The translations under genes and the position numbers were made by a program. A stretch of 64,000 nucleotides of DNA from Aestuariispira insulae (GTDB lineage Bacteria; Pseudomonadota; Alphaproteobacteria; UBA8366; Aestuariispiraceae). The notes under the pieces were generated by a model. It had not been told where the DNA came from. It worked only from the letters and a program-made list of their open reading frames with translations, and ran no database searches. The stretch is taken from assembly GCF_003385955.1 (NCBI RefSeq), contig NZ_QRDW01000001.1:789893-853892 (forward strand), in the 5' to 3' direction. This document shows, piece after piece, positions 35,785-43,884 of this stretch (positions are counted from its first letter, which is position 1; every line of letters starts with the position of its first letter).

Positions 35785-37140
35785 TTGACGAAACTTAGTA
35801 AAAAACAACGGGAAAAACTGTTGGAGGCAGGCCGCCTGCTTCGGGAAGCGGAAAAACCCGTGCGGGTGCTTCGCACGGTTGGCTGGCCGCCGGAAGTCGC
35901 GGCAAAATTCTTCACCGACGGGGCAAAGGAGCTTCCGCGCCATGACTATGTTCCGGTCGATGACAGTCCGGTACAGGAAAAACTGGCAGCGGCGCGGAAA
36001 CTGATCGATGGCGACAGTCCGGCCCATCTCTGGCTCACCCGTGCCGCCCAATCCCTGGAGACCGGGGCGCGCATGCTTTCCGCCGTCGGCACCAAGGCTT
36101 TCCATGACCATTCAGCAAGCCTGTATAAGACACCGGCTGCCCCCATGCTGGATGGCGAAAGCCGCCCATTGGACCTGGCCCTCCAGTTGGATGAAACTTT
36201 AGAGGCCTTCCGCCCCACCGATGGGCAGCCGCTGGGCACGCCGGAACCTTCCGAGGTGATGGGGGCTGATGAGCTGGCTGCGCGCATGCGCCCGGTAATT
36301 GAGCGTTTTTTTGGCGAAGAAGCTCCCGAAGTCACGGTGGTGGACAGCCTCTCCGCCAACGCGCTGGCCGGGCCCCGTGCCATCCGGCTGCGCCGTGGTG
36401 CGGCCTTTACGCCGCATGATCTGCAGCAATTGATCCAACATGAAGCCTTCATCCATGTAGCCACCTCGCTGAATGGCAAAGCCCAGGAAGACCTTCCGCT
36501 GCTGGCGGGCGGCCATCCGGGAACAACCCGGACCCAGGAAGGTCTTGCAGTCTTTTCGGAGATGATCACAGGTGCCATGGACCCAGCTCGGCTGCGCCGT
36601 CTGGCCGATCGGGTCATTGCGATCCAGATGTCCATTGAAGGCGCCGACTTCCTTGAGCTTTACCAGTTTTTCCGGGAACGCGGCAATGGCGAAGGGCAGG
36701 CTTTTGAATCCGCCAGACGGGTCGTGCGCGGCGGCCTGGTCACCGGTGGCGCCCCCTTTACCAAGGATGTGGTTTATCTGGAGGGCCTGTTGCAGGTCCA
36801 TAATTTCCTGCGCGCCACGGTTCAGTTCGGTCGGCTGGATTGCTTGCACCTGCTTTTTGCCGGAAAGCTGGATGTTCAGGACCTGCCCGCATTGATCATG
36901 CTGGCGGAAAACGGCCTGTGCCGTTTCCCCCGCTTTTTGCCGCCCTGGGTGGTGGATTCTGGCTTCCTGATATCCTATCTCGCCTATTCATCCTTCCTAA
37001 ATCGGGTGAACCTGACGAAGGTGCGCCAGCATTATCATGACATGCTGGCCCATATCCCAAAACTGGATATCCCGGTCCGGGAGAGCGACCCCTTCGTCCA
37101 TGTAACCGTCGCAAGCACCAACGGCATGGATCTGGATTAA
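35785..37140 (+). CDS. QEGLA-motif (DUF1704) metallocarboxypeptidase-like protein
   Basis: A 451-residue member of DUF1704, annotated in bacteria as 'flavohemoglobin expression-modulating QEGLA motif protein'. The metal motif HEAFIH (HExxxH, His219, Glu220, His224) and the name-giving QEGLA at 251-255, which supplies the third ligand glutamate, are intact. Eukaryotic relatives (MATCAP) remove C-terminal tyrosine from tubulin, so a carboxypeptidase activity on an unknown protein or peptide is plausible here. The start is TTG 35785, with AGGAAG ten bases upstream; an overlapping ATG at 35775 is out of frame and stops quickly. Its neighbours do not form an operon with it. Confidence 0.88.
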   Translation: MTKLSKKQREKLLEAGRLLREAEKPVRVLRTVGWPPEVAAKFFTDGAKELPRHDYVPVDDSPVQEKLAAARKLIDGDSPAHLWLTRAAQSLETGARMLSAVGTKAFHDHSASLYKTPAAPMLDGESRPLDLALQLDETLEAFRPTDGQPLGTPEPSEVMGADELAARMRPVIERFFGEEAPEVTVVDSLSANALAGPRAIRLRRGAAFTPHDLQQLIQHEAFIHVATSLNGKAQEDLPLLAGGHPGTTRTQEGLAVFSEMITGAMDPARLRRLADRVIAIQMSIEGADFLELYQFFRERGNGEGQAFESARRVVRGGLVTGGAPFTKDVVYLEGLLQVHNFLRATVQFGRLDCLHLLFAGKLDVQDLPALIMLAENGLCRFPRFLPPWVVDSGFLISYLAYSSFLNRVNLTKVRQHYHDMLAHIPKLDIPVRESDPFVHVTVASTNGMDLD

Positions 37141-37247
37141 CCGCCAAGCCCACTCATCACCATCCGTTACATGGTGAAAACCAACGGGGCGCACCCAACA
37201 CCCGAAACAGAACGGCCCGTATGACCTCAGACGCATTTGAAAATTCG

Positions 37248-37279
37248 CAAAAAAAGGGAGCGAATAGTTTCGCTCCCTT
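37248..37279 (-). terminator. Terminator of gapR
   Basis: Eleven-bp stem AAGGGAGCGAA/TTCGCTCCCTT with a four-base loop. A run of seven or more T follows on the minus strand, 32 bases after the gapR stop. Confidence 0.9.
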
Positions 37280-37310
37280 GACATAAGCCTTAGTTTTTTG
37301 CGCTGACGGA

Positions 37311-37616
37311 TCAGGCCATGCCAAGCGCCGACATATAGGTTTCCAGCAGGGCTTCCTGCTCGGCGCGGTCATTCTGGTCCATCTTGCGGATCTTGATGAT
37401 CTGGCGAATGGTCTTCACGTCAAAACCGTCCCCCTTCGCCTCGGCATAGACTTCCTTCACATCTTCGGCCAATGCTGCCTTTTCTTCTTCCAGGCGTTCA
37501 ATGCGCTCGATAATGGAACGCAGGCGCTCCCCGGTCACACCGGTGGCACCGGCGGTGCTTTCCACCTCGGCAATGGCTTCGGCAACATTCGGCTGGAAAC
37601 CTTCGGTATCGGACAT
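37311..37616 (-). CDS. gapR: GapR nucleoid-associated protein (DUF2312)
   Basis: A 101-residue protein. The last 75 residues match GapR: GERLRSIIERIERLEEEK, then AEDVKEVYAEAKGDGFD, then KTIRQIIKIRKMD. It has long helices that form a tetrameric clamp around overtwisted AT-rich DNA. GapR travels ahead of replication forks and stimulates topoisomerases, and is essential in Caulobacter. The extra 25 residues at the N-terminus are acidic and poorly conserved. It is transcribed alone, divergent from hemN, and closed by a strong terminator. Confidence 0.95.
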   Translation of the reverse strand: MSDTEGFQPNVAEAIAEVESTAGATGVTGERLRSIIERIERLEEEKAALAEDVKEVYAEAKGDGFDVKTIRQIIKIRKMDQNDRAEQEALLETYMSALGMA

Positions 37617-37753
37617 GCGTCACCCCTGTAATCAATCGGTCAATTCAATGTGCGGCCTTTGCCGCGAGGGGCGCACCTTAGCGAATGGCGGGTACCGGTT
37701 CAAACGGTTTCAAAAGGCCAAATGAGGCTTTTTTTGGCCCAAAGGGCGAATGA

Positions 37754-37767
37754 TTGACCGAGGTCAA
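37754..37767 (+). promoter_or_regulatory. FNR/FixK-type box upstream of hemN
   Basis: Perfect inverted repeat TTGACCGAGGTCAA, which fits TTGAY-N4-RTCAA of the FNR/FixK/Dnr regulators. Its centre (37760.5) is exactly 41.5 bases before the A of the hemN start codon. It lies in the divergent gapR-hemN region. Oxygen-limitation control of hemN by such regulators is well established in other bacteria. Confidence 0.75.
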
Positions 37768-37801
37768 TGCCTTGGCACCGTTTTGATGACAAATCATAAC
37801 C

Positions 37802-39166
37802 ATGACCGATACACAGCTCATCGCCAAATATTCCGGCCCCGTGCCCCGCTATACCAGCTATCCGACCGCACCGCAGTTCCATGACGGTGTGAAGGAAGCC
37901 GACTATCGCACCTGGCTGGCCGATATCCCGAGCGAGCGGCCCCTGTCGCTCTATTTCCACATCCCCTATTGCGATACGCTCTGCTGGTTCTGCGGCTGCA
38001 TGACCAAAATAACCGAGCGCTATCTGCCGGTGACCAATTATCTGGCCAGGCTATTGCGCGAGATTGAGTTAACCGCAGAGGCACTGGGCACCAAACGCCT
38101 GGTCGAGCACATCCATTGGGGCGGCGGGTCGCCTACCATCCTGAAACCCGGTGACGTCCTGCGGCTGGCGGAACAGACCGCAAAGCATTTTGATCTGATG
38201 GACCGAACGGATTTTGCCGTGGAAATTGATCCGCGCGGTGTTACGCTGGACATGGCCCGGGCCCTGGCCGATGCCGGGGTCAGCCGGGCCAGCATCGGTA
38301 TCCAGGATTTCAATCCCCTGATCCAGAAACTGATCAACCGGGTCCAGCCGTTTGATGAGACCAAGGAGGTTGTTATCAACCTGCGCCGGGAAGGGATTGC
38401 CAATATCAATCTGGACCTGATGTATGGCCTGCCTCACCAAAAGGTTTCCCATGTGGCGCGCACAGTGGAACTGGCGCTCAGCCTCACACCGTCGCGCTTG
38501 GCGTTGTTCGGCTATGCCCATGTGCCTTGGATGAAAAAGCATCAGCGCCTGATCAACGAAGAGCACCTGCCCGACGCAGCCCTGAGGCTGGAACAATCGG
38601 AATATGCCGCGCAGATGATCCTGGATGCAGGCTATGTGCGGATCGGGTTGGACCATTTTGCCCATCCGGAAGACGAAATGGCCATCGCCTATCAGGCAGG
38701 ACGCCTGAAACGGAACTTCCAGGGTTACACCACCGACCAAGCGGAAAACCTGATTGGGTTCGGTGCCTCCGCCATCGGGGTCAGCGACGGCGGCTATGTG
38801 CAAAACCACACCGCGATCCACGAATATGAACGCAGCATTGATCACGGAAGATTGCCAATCGCCCGCGGGGTCGCGGTCAGCGGTGAAGACCACCTCCGCC
38901 GGTCAGTCATCCAGGAGTTGATGTGTCACTATGCTGTGGATCTGGATCTGCTGCTCAACCAGCATGACCCTGCATCCCCGGACGCACAGGAATTTTTCGA
39001 AAGCGAGCTTGCCGGAATGACCGATTTGATTGCTGACGGCCTGATGGAACTGGAAGATTCTATCATCACGGTGACAGAGGCCGGAAAACCATTCGTGCGT
39101 GTCATCTGCGCCCGCTTCGATCAATATCTCGGCAATGAAAAGGGGCGTCATTCCGCAGCGGTTTGA
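37802..39166 (+). CDS. hemN: Oxygen-independent coproporphyrinogen III oxidase
   Basis: A 454-residue radical-SAM enzyme. It decarboxylates coproporphyrinogen III to protoporphyrinogen IX without oxygen, for haem under microaerobic or anaerobic conditions. The N-terminal YSGPVPRYTSYPTA is specific for true HemN. The iron-sulfur motif in HIPYCDTLCWFCGC has Cys57, Cys61 and Cys64 (plus Cys66). A C-terminal HemN domain is present, with GFGASAIGV. The FNR-type box at 37754 points to induction at low oxygen. No ribosome-binding site is visible before ATG 37802, and the box spacing suggests a leaderless or nearly leaderless transcript. Confidence 0.95.
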   Translation: MTDTQLIAKYSGPVPRYTSYPTAPQFHDGVKEADYRTWLADIPSERPLSLYFHIPYCDTLCWFCGCMTKITERYLPVTNYLARLLREIELTAEALGTKRLVEHIHWGGGSPTILKPGDVLRLAEQTAKHFDLMDRTDFAVEIDPRGVTLDMARALADAGVSRASIGIQDFNPLIQKLINRVQPFDETKEVVINLRREGIANINLDLMYGLPHQKVSHVARTVELALSLTPSRLALFGYAHVPWMKKHQRLINEEHLPDAALRLEQSEYAAQMILDAGYVRIGLDHFAHPEDEMAIAYQAGRLKRNFQGYTTDQAENLIGFGASAIGVSDGGYVQNHTAIHEYERSIDHGRLPIARGVAVSGEDHLRRSVIQELMCHYAVDLDLLLNQHDPASPDAQEFFESELAGMTDLIADGLMELEDSIITVTEAGKPFVRVICARFDQYLGNEKGRHSAAV

Positions 39167-39259
39167 CACAACCCTTGCCGGATGTGCCAAACCGAAAGGC
39201 TTCCCCCGCCTGAACAATAGGGGTAAGCTCCTGAAACAGTTTTATTTTCAGGGGTTCTC

Positions 39260-40510
39260 ATGGCTTATTTTCAGGGATCTTTTGGGCTTGTCGTCATTTG
39301 CCTTCTGGCCTGGGCGATAAGTGAAAACAGACGTGCGGTTTCGTGGAAACTGCCGTTGGCAGGGATCGGGCTGCAACTTGTTATTGCTGCGTTGCTGTTG
39401 AAACTGCCCGTCTCGCGCGAGCTGTTTCTATGGATGAATTCCCTGGTGCTTGCCATTGAACAGGCCACCGAGGCCGGCACCAAACTTGTCTTTGGCTATC
39501 TGGGCGGCGGCCCCCTTCCCTTCGAAGAACCTTTCCCCGGTGCGGCCTGGATCCTGGCCTTTCGCGGCCTGCCGATCATCCTGGTGATGAGCGCACTTTC
39601 CGGCCTGCTTTTCTATTGGAAAATCCTGCCACTGATTGTGCGCGGATTTTCCTGGCTGCTGCGCCGTTCGCTCGGAATTGGCGGTGCGGTCGGTGTCAGT
39701 GCCGCAGCCAATGTCTTTGTCGGCATGGTCGAAGCCCCGCTTTTTGTGAAACCCTATCTCCTGCGCCTGACAAGGGCGGAGCTGTTCATGGTCATGTCAG
39801 TGGGCCTGTCCACGGTCGCGGGAACGGTCATGGTGCTGTATGCAACGATCCTGGGCCATGTCATCCCCGGTGTCCTGGGCCATATCCTGACCGCATCGAT
39901 CATCAGTGCGCCCGCCGCATTGTTGATCGCACGCCTGATGGTCCCCGATAACGGCGAGGCCACCGAAGCGGACCGTATGACACCACCGGCGGAAGCCGAC
40001 AGTGCCATGGAAGCGATAGTCAACAGCACCGGCATGGGGATCAAACTGATCGCCAATATCATTGCCATGCTGATTGTCATCGTGGCCCTGGTCTATCTGG
40101 TCAACCAACTATTCGCTTTCCTGCCCAATGTTGATGATACCCCGCTGACCATCCAGCGCATCACCGGTTGGATCTTCGCGCCGCTGGCCTGGCTAATGGG
40201 CATGAGTTGGAACGAGGCCCTCGTCAGCGGGGAGCTGTTTGGAACCCGTTTGGTGTTGACCGAATTTGTTGCTTATCTGGATATGAGCAAGCTGCCGATG
40301 GGAACCCTATCGGAACGCGCCAATGTCATCATGCTGTATGGATTATGTGGCTTTGCCAGCCTGCCCAGCCTCGGCATCATGATCGGCGGTTTGGGCGCCA
40401 TGGTACCGGAAAGACGGGCGGAAATCCTGGAACTGGGTTTTAAATCCGTCCTGGCCGCCACCCTGGCAACCGCCATGACCGGCACCGTGGCCGGGTTGCT
40501 CAGTTTCTAG
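39260..40510 (+). CDS. Concentrative nucleoside transporter (CNT/NupC family)
   Basis: A 416-residue membrane protein with about ten hydrophobic segments. The CNT signatures are present: an N-terminal domain (about 8-80), the gate region with VSAAANVFVGMVEAPLFVKP, and the C-terminal nucleoside-binding region FGTRLVLTEFVAYLD. It imports nucleosides with Na+ or H+. Its last four bases overlap the end of the convergent membrane acyltransferase gene. ATG 39260 follows TCAGGGGTTCTC, a usable site. Confidence 0.92.
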   Translation: MAYFQGSFGLVVICLLAWAISENRRAVSWKLPLAGIGLQLVIAALLLKLPVSRELFLWMNSLVLAIEQATEAGTKLVFGYLGGGPLPFEEPFPGAAWILAFRGLPIILVMSALSGLLFYWKILPLIVRGFSWLLRRSLGIGGAVGVSAAANVFVGMVEAPLFVKPYLLRLTRAELFMVMSVGLSTVAGTVMVLYATILGHVIPGVLGHILTASIISAPAALLIARLMVPDNGEATEADRMTPPAEADSAMEAIVNSTGMGIKLIANIIAMLIVIVALVYLVNQLFAFLPNVDDTPLTIQRITGWIFAPLAWLMGMSWNEALVSGELFGTRLVLTEFVAYLDMSKLPMGTLSERANVIMLYGLCGFASLPSLGIMIGGLGAMVPERRAEILELGFKSVLAATLATAMTGTVAGLLSF

Positions 40511-41250
40511 AGGATATAGGTAACTGCCAGATACAGACCACCGAATAAGATCGGCTGGTGCAGCATATAAATCAGCAGGCTGTGCCGGCCGGCCAGACCG
40601 CAGAGACGGAAGATCGCCTGATCAGTGCGCCAGCCGAGAATCCAAGGATGGGCCAACATCCAGCGCCCCAGGATCACCCCTGACAAGGATAGACCGAACC
40701 ATGGAAAAACCGGCACATAATCTGAGGGCTGCCCAACCGGCCACCAGAGACCCAGCCAGGAAAGCCAGGGGGCGGCGAAAGCCTCTGAAAACAGCCAGAA
40801 AGGCCCCGACAGGAAGAAGGCTGTCAGACACAATATCAGGATCGACGGCAGACGCCCGAGCAACAACAAAAGCAAACTGGCCAACGCGATATGGTGCAGG
40901 ATGCCAAAGTAAATGAAACTGCCTGGGTCCATCTGATAGGTTCCCAAGGAAATCACAGCGGCACAGGCTGCCACCTTTAACCATCGCAAGACAAAGGGTT
41001 TCGGCAGAATTCCCCTGGTTTGGACCAGCACAAAGGCAATGCCGGAAACCAGCAATATGGTCCCGGCGATGCTTCTAGCGAACCAGACCCAGAACGGATC
41101 TGACGTGATCTGAATATCAGCCAGCCCGAAAAAGCTGAGATCCCAGGAAAAATGGAAGACAATCATGGCCAGAATGGCCAGACCGCGTACCGCATCAACC
41201 AGATCATATCGGATGGTTGGCACCCGCCTCTCCCCTTTTCCCAGGCTCAC
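40507..41250 (-). CDS. DUF1624 membrane protein (heparan-alpha-glucosaminide acetyltransferase-like)
   Basis: A 247-residue protein with about seven transmembrane helices. It carries the DUF1624/HGSNAT N-terminal hallmark RYDLVDAVRGLAILAMIVFHFSWDLSFFG, in which the conserved Asp, Arg and His of YeiB/HGSNAT-type acyltransferases are present, and a second HIALASLL motif. Members are thought to move acetyl groups across the membrane onto sugars or other amines. It starts nine bases after the DUF1244 stop and so ends the four-gene operon that begins at 43632. Specific substrate unknown. Confidence 0.85.
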   Translation of the reverse strand: MSLGKGERRVPTIRYDLVDAVRGLAILAMIVFHFSWDLSFFGLADIQITSDPFWVWFARSIAGTILLVSGIAFVLVQTRGILPKPFVLRWLKVAACAAVISLGTYQMDPGSFIYFGILHHIALASLLLLLLGRLPSILILCLTAFFLSGPFWLFSEAFAAPWLSWLGLWWPVGQPSDYVPVFPWFGLSLSGVILGRWMLAHPWILGWRTDQAIFRLCGLAGRHSLLIYMLHQPILFGGLYLAVTYIL

Positions 41251-41259
41251 AAGCGAGGC

Positions 41260-41577
41260 TTATCCTTCACCATGAGTTTTGGCGTGGGAGATCTCAAATT
41301 GGGCCAATTGCTCCGCACTGGCCTCTTTCTGGTATTTGGCCTTCCAATCGTCATAGGGCATGCCATAAATGATCTCGCGCGCATCATCATAAGTCATGTC
41401 CAGCCCTTTATCCTCAGCCGCCTTTCTGTACCATTTCGAGAGGCAGTTCCGACAAAAGCCAGCCAGATTCATCATGTCGATATTCTGCACATCCGTGCGT
41501 TCGCGGAAATGCGCCACCAGTGTGCGGAAAGCAGCCGCTTCCAGTTCAATGCGTGTCTGGTCATCCATGGACGCCAT
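41260..41577 (-). CDS. DUF1244 domain-containing protein
   Basis: A 105-residue protein matching DUF1244: TRIELEAAAFRTLVAHFRER, then NIDMMNLAGFCRNCLSKWYRKAA (which includes Cys-x-x-Cys), then YDDAREIIYGMPYDDWK. It is a small helical protein, conserved across alphaproteobacteria, without known function; the CxxC could bind metal. I choose ATG 41577, with GGGAGAGA upstream, rather than 41604. It lies between the ligase and acyltransferase genes in one operon. Confidence 0.85.
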   Translation of the reverse strand: MASMDDQTRIELEAAAFRTLVAHFRERTDVQNIDMMNLAGFCRNCLSKWYRKAAEDKGLDMTYDDAREIIYGMPYDDWKAKYQKEASAEQLAQFEISHAKTHGEG

Positions 41578-41637
41578 CTCTATCTCTCCCAAGAGTTCAA
41601 TCAAACATCGGTTATATCTAATCAGATCCCAGCGGTT

Positions 41638-42795
41638 TTAAACCGGGATGTCATGCACGGTCTCGTCAATGAGCCAATCCACCACGTCATCCAGCGCCTG
41701 TTGCTCGGTTTTATTGGCCGCCAAGGCCTCGTTATAGACACGCACCTGATTGTCAGCACTGCTGCCGCGATGGAGGATTTCCCGCGCCTGCGCCACTTCC
41801 CTCACGCAACCCAGGATTTCCTGGTCTTCCGCCGTCAACTCGATCAACTCTTCCAGCAGATCCGCATAATCAATGATCTGAGCCTTGCCGAAATCAATCA
41901 GCCCCTGGGAAAAGCCATAGCGTTGCGCCCGCCAACGGTTTTCGTTGATCAACATATCGGAATACATGCGCCAGCGCTGGTTAGAGCGGCGCAACCGTTG
42001 CAGCATGGACAGCAGACAGGCATAGAGTGCTGCCACGGTGATGCCATCCTCCAGCCGGGTGCAGATGTCGGCGATCCGCATTTCCAGGGTCGGGAATTTG
42101 CAATGGGGCCGAATATCCCACCACATCTTGGACCCATCTTCGATCACACCCGCCTTGATCAGCATATTTAAGTGGCGCTGATATTCTGACCAGCTTTCAA
42201 ACCGTTCCGGCAGGCCGGTGCGCGGCAATTCGTCAAACACCGCCAGACGGTAACATTTCAGGCCGGTATTATGGCCGCGCCAGAAAGGCGAGGATGTGGT
42301 CAGTACCAACAGATGAGGCAAAAAATAGGATACCTGGTTCAACAGATCGATGCGAGTATCATCATCATCAAAACCCACATGAACATGCATGCCGCAGATC
42401 ACCAGACGCTGGGCCACCGCCTTCAGATCGTTGGCCAGCATGTTATAGCGTTCTTTATCCGTATGCTGCAGCTGCTGCCAATTGGCAGTCGGGTGGGTTG
42501 AGGCGGCAATCGGCGCAAGGCCATGGCGCCTGGCAGACCGGGCGACGGCACCGCGCATATGCACCAGTTTTTCCCGTGCCTCCCCGATCGAACGGCAGAC
42601 TGCGGTGCCGACCTCCACCTGCGCCTTGAGGAATTCAGGCGTGGCAAAACCGATGGTTTCATCCACTTCCTTCAATACATCATTGATAACCGCTTCCTGG
42701 ACACCGGTATCGCTGGTTAGCTGGCGCGTCTCGGGATCAACCAGAAGATATTCCTCTTCAATGCCGATGGTCAGACTGCTGATCTTCTTGGCCAT
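41638..42795 (-). CDS. Carboxylate-amine ligase, GCS2 family (YbdK-like)
   Basis: A 385-residue ATP-dependent ligase of the glutamate-cysteine ligase 2 family. It has LTIGIEEEYLLVDPETRQL at the start (metal and glutamate site), the HVHVGFDDDD strand and the WDIRPHCKFPTLEMRIAD nucleotide-binding strand. E. coli YbdK has weak gamma-glutamylcysteine synthetase activity, but the true substrates of the group are unknown. AAGGGGGCG precedes the ATG, 12 bases after the N-formylglutamate amidohydrolase stop, so the two enzymes are tightly linked. DUF1244 follows after about 60 bases. Confidence 0.9.
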   Translation of the reverse strand: MAKKISSLTIGIEEEYLLVDPETRQLTSDTGVQEAVINDVLKEVDETIGFATPEFLKAQVEVGTAVCRSIGEAREKLVHMRGAVARSARRHGLAPIAASTHPTANWQQLQHTDKERYNMLANDLKAVAQRLVICGMHVHVGFDDDDTRIDLLNQVSYFLPHLLVLTTSSPFWRGHNTGLKCYRLAVFDELPRTGLPERFESWSEYQRHLNMLIKAGVIEDGSKMWWDIRPHCKFPTLEMRIADICTRLEDGITVAALYACLLSMLQRLRRSNQRWRMYSDMLINENRWRAQRYGFSQGLIDFGKAQIIDYADLLEELIELTAEDQEILGCVREVAQAREILHRGSSADNQVRVYNEALAANKTEQQALDDVVDWLIDETVHDIPV

Positions 42796-42807
42796 GAAAG
42801 CGCCCCC

Positions 42808-43632
42808 TTAATCCGCCAAACGGGCTTCCCCCTGATAGGCGGTATAGACATGCGGGTCGGCCAGCACCTCTTCCAGGGCGTCACCGACTATTTCTCCCCA
42901 TTCCTGCTGGCCCGCTTCGGTCCGGATCAGATCCTGGCGGATCTCCAGCAACACATTGGGCAATCCGCCCGGAAGTGCATGGGTTTCAATAGTATAGCCG
43001 TAAGGGTCCATGCCGGAATAGGGTTTGTTATCGCCAATGCACAAATCCGGACGCTGTTTGGCCAGAACCTTCATTAATGCCTCGCCCATGCGCCGGTCCC
43101 GGTTCATCAGGACACCGATATGCCAGGGGCGTTTGGCGCCGCGCATCTGGTCCGTGCAGCTATGCACCGAAATAATCGCCGGCAAGCGGCCATGTTCATG
43201 CCGGGAGGCAATGGCATCGGCCACACGTTCATGATAGGGCCAGTAGATCTCGTCCTGGCGCGCTTTGCGCTGTTCGGCGGAAATATTCCGGTTGCCCGGA
43301 ACAATGTCACCATCGGATATTTCCCGGATACTGGTAAAATCATCAACTGGTCGGTTGATATCGATTACCAGCCGGGAATAACCGCCGATCACAGCCGGTG
43401 CATCCAGACGGCGTGACAGATAATCTGCAACACCTTGTGCGCCAATATCATAAGCAATATGCCGTTCCATGATACCTGGTTGCACGCCAAGGCCGAACAG
43501 GGCCTCCGGCACCGCCTGACCCGCATGGTCACAGACGATCACAACCGGCGCGCGCCCGTCTGGATTGCTCACGGTTACCGGGGCCGGATCATTGGCGGTC
43601 AAAAGGCGGGATTGGGTCATTACTTCAGTCAT
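42808..43632 (-). CDS. N-formylglutamate amidohydrolase family protein
   Basis: A protein of about 274 residues matching the N-formylglutamate amidohydrolase (HutG/COG3741) family. VIVCDHAGQAVPE is an early conserved block, with YDIGAQGVADYL, VIDINRP and the ISVHSCTD strand; Asp, His and Glu residues in these form the zinc site of the family. The classical reaction is release of formate from N-formyl-L-glutamate at the end of histidine degradation, but no other hut gene is here. It heads an operon with a carboxylate-amine ligase, so another N-acyl substrate is possible. The start (GTG 43635, ATG 43632 or ATG 43620) is uncertain because no clear ribosome-binding site is seen. Confidence 0.87.
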   Translation of the reverse strand: MTEVMTQSRLLTANDPAPVTVSNPDGRAPVVIVCDHAGQAVPEALFGLGVQPGIMERHIAYDIGAQGVADYLSRRLDAPAVIGGYSRLVIDINRPVDDFTSIREISDGDIVPGNRNISAEQRKARQDEIYWPYHERVADAIASRHEHGRLPAIISVHSCTDQMRGAKRPWHIGVLMNRDRRMGEALMKVLAKQRPDLCIGDNKPYSGMDPYGYTIETHALPGGLPNVLLEIRQDLIRTEAGQQEWGEIVGDALEEVLADPHVYTAYQGEARLAD

Positions 43633-43884
43633 CACTTAGCCGGATAATGTCTCTGGTCACGGACTATACAGATTTCTGTCCCGTAATAAAGGCTTGAGCC
43701 CAAACCACCGCCGGCATCCCCCGGCAAGGGAACGATCTGGCAAAATTGTTCCGGGTGTAACTTTACAACTGATAGCCAACAACGTTCAGAAAAACATCAC
43801 GCAGGAATAATCATATGATCACAAACCGGGAATGAAATACCTGCCGACCACGGGTCTTACCTTAATCAATCCCCGGAGCAGGAT

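Noticed and set aside
43740-43800. Possible Pho box upstream of phoD
   Set aside because: TGTAACTTTACAACTGA does not form two CTGTCAT-like direct repeats 11 bases apart.
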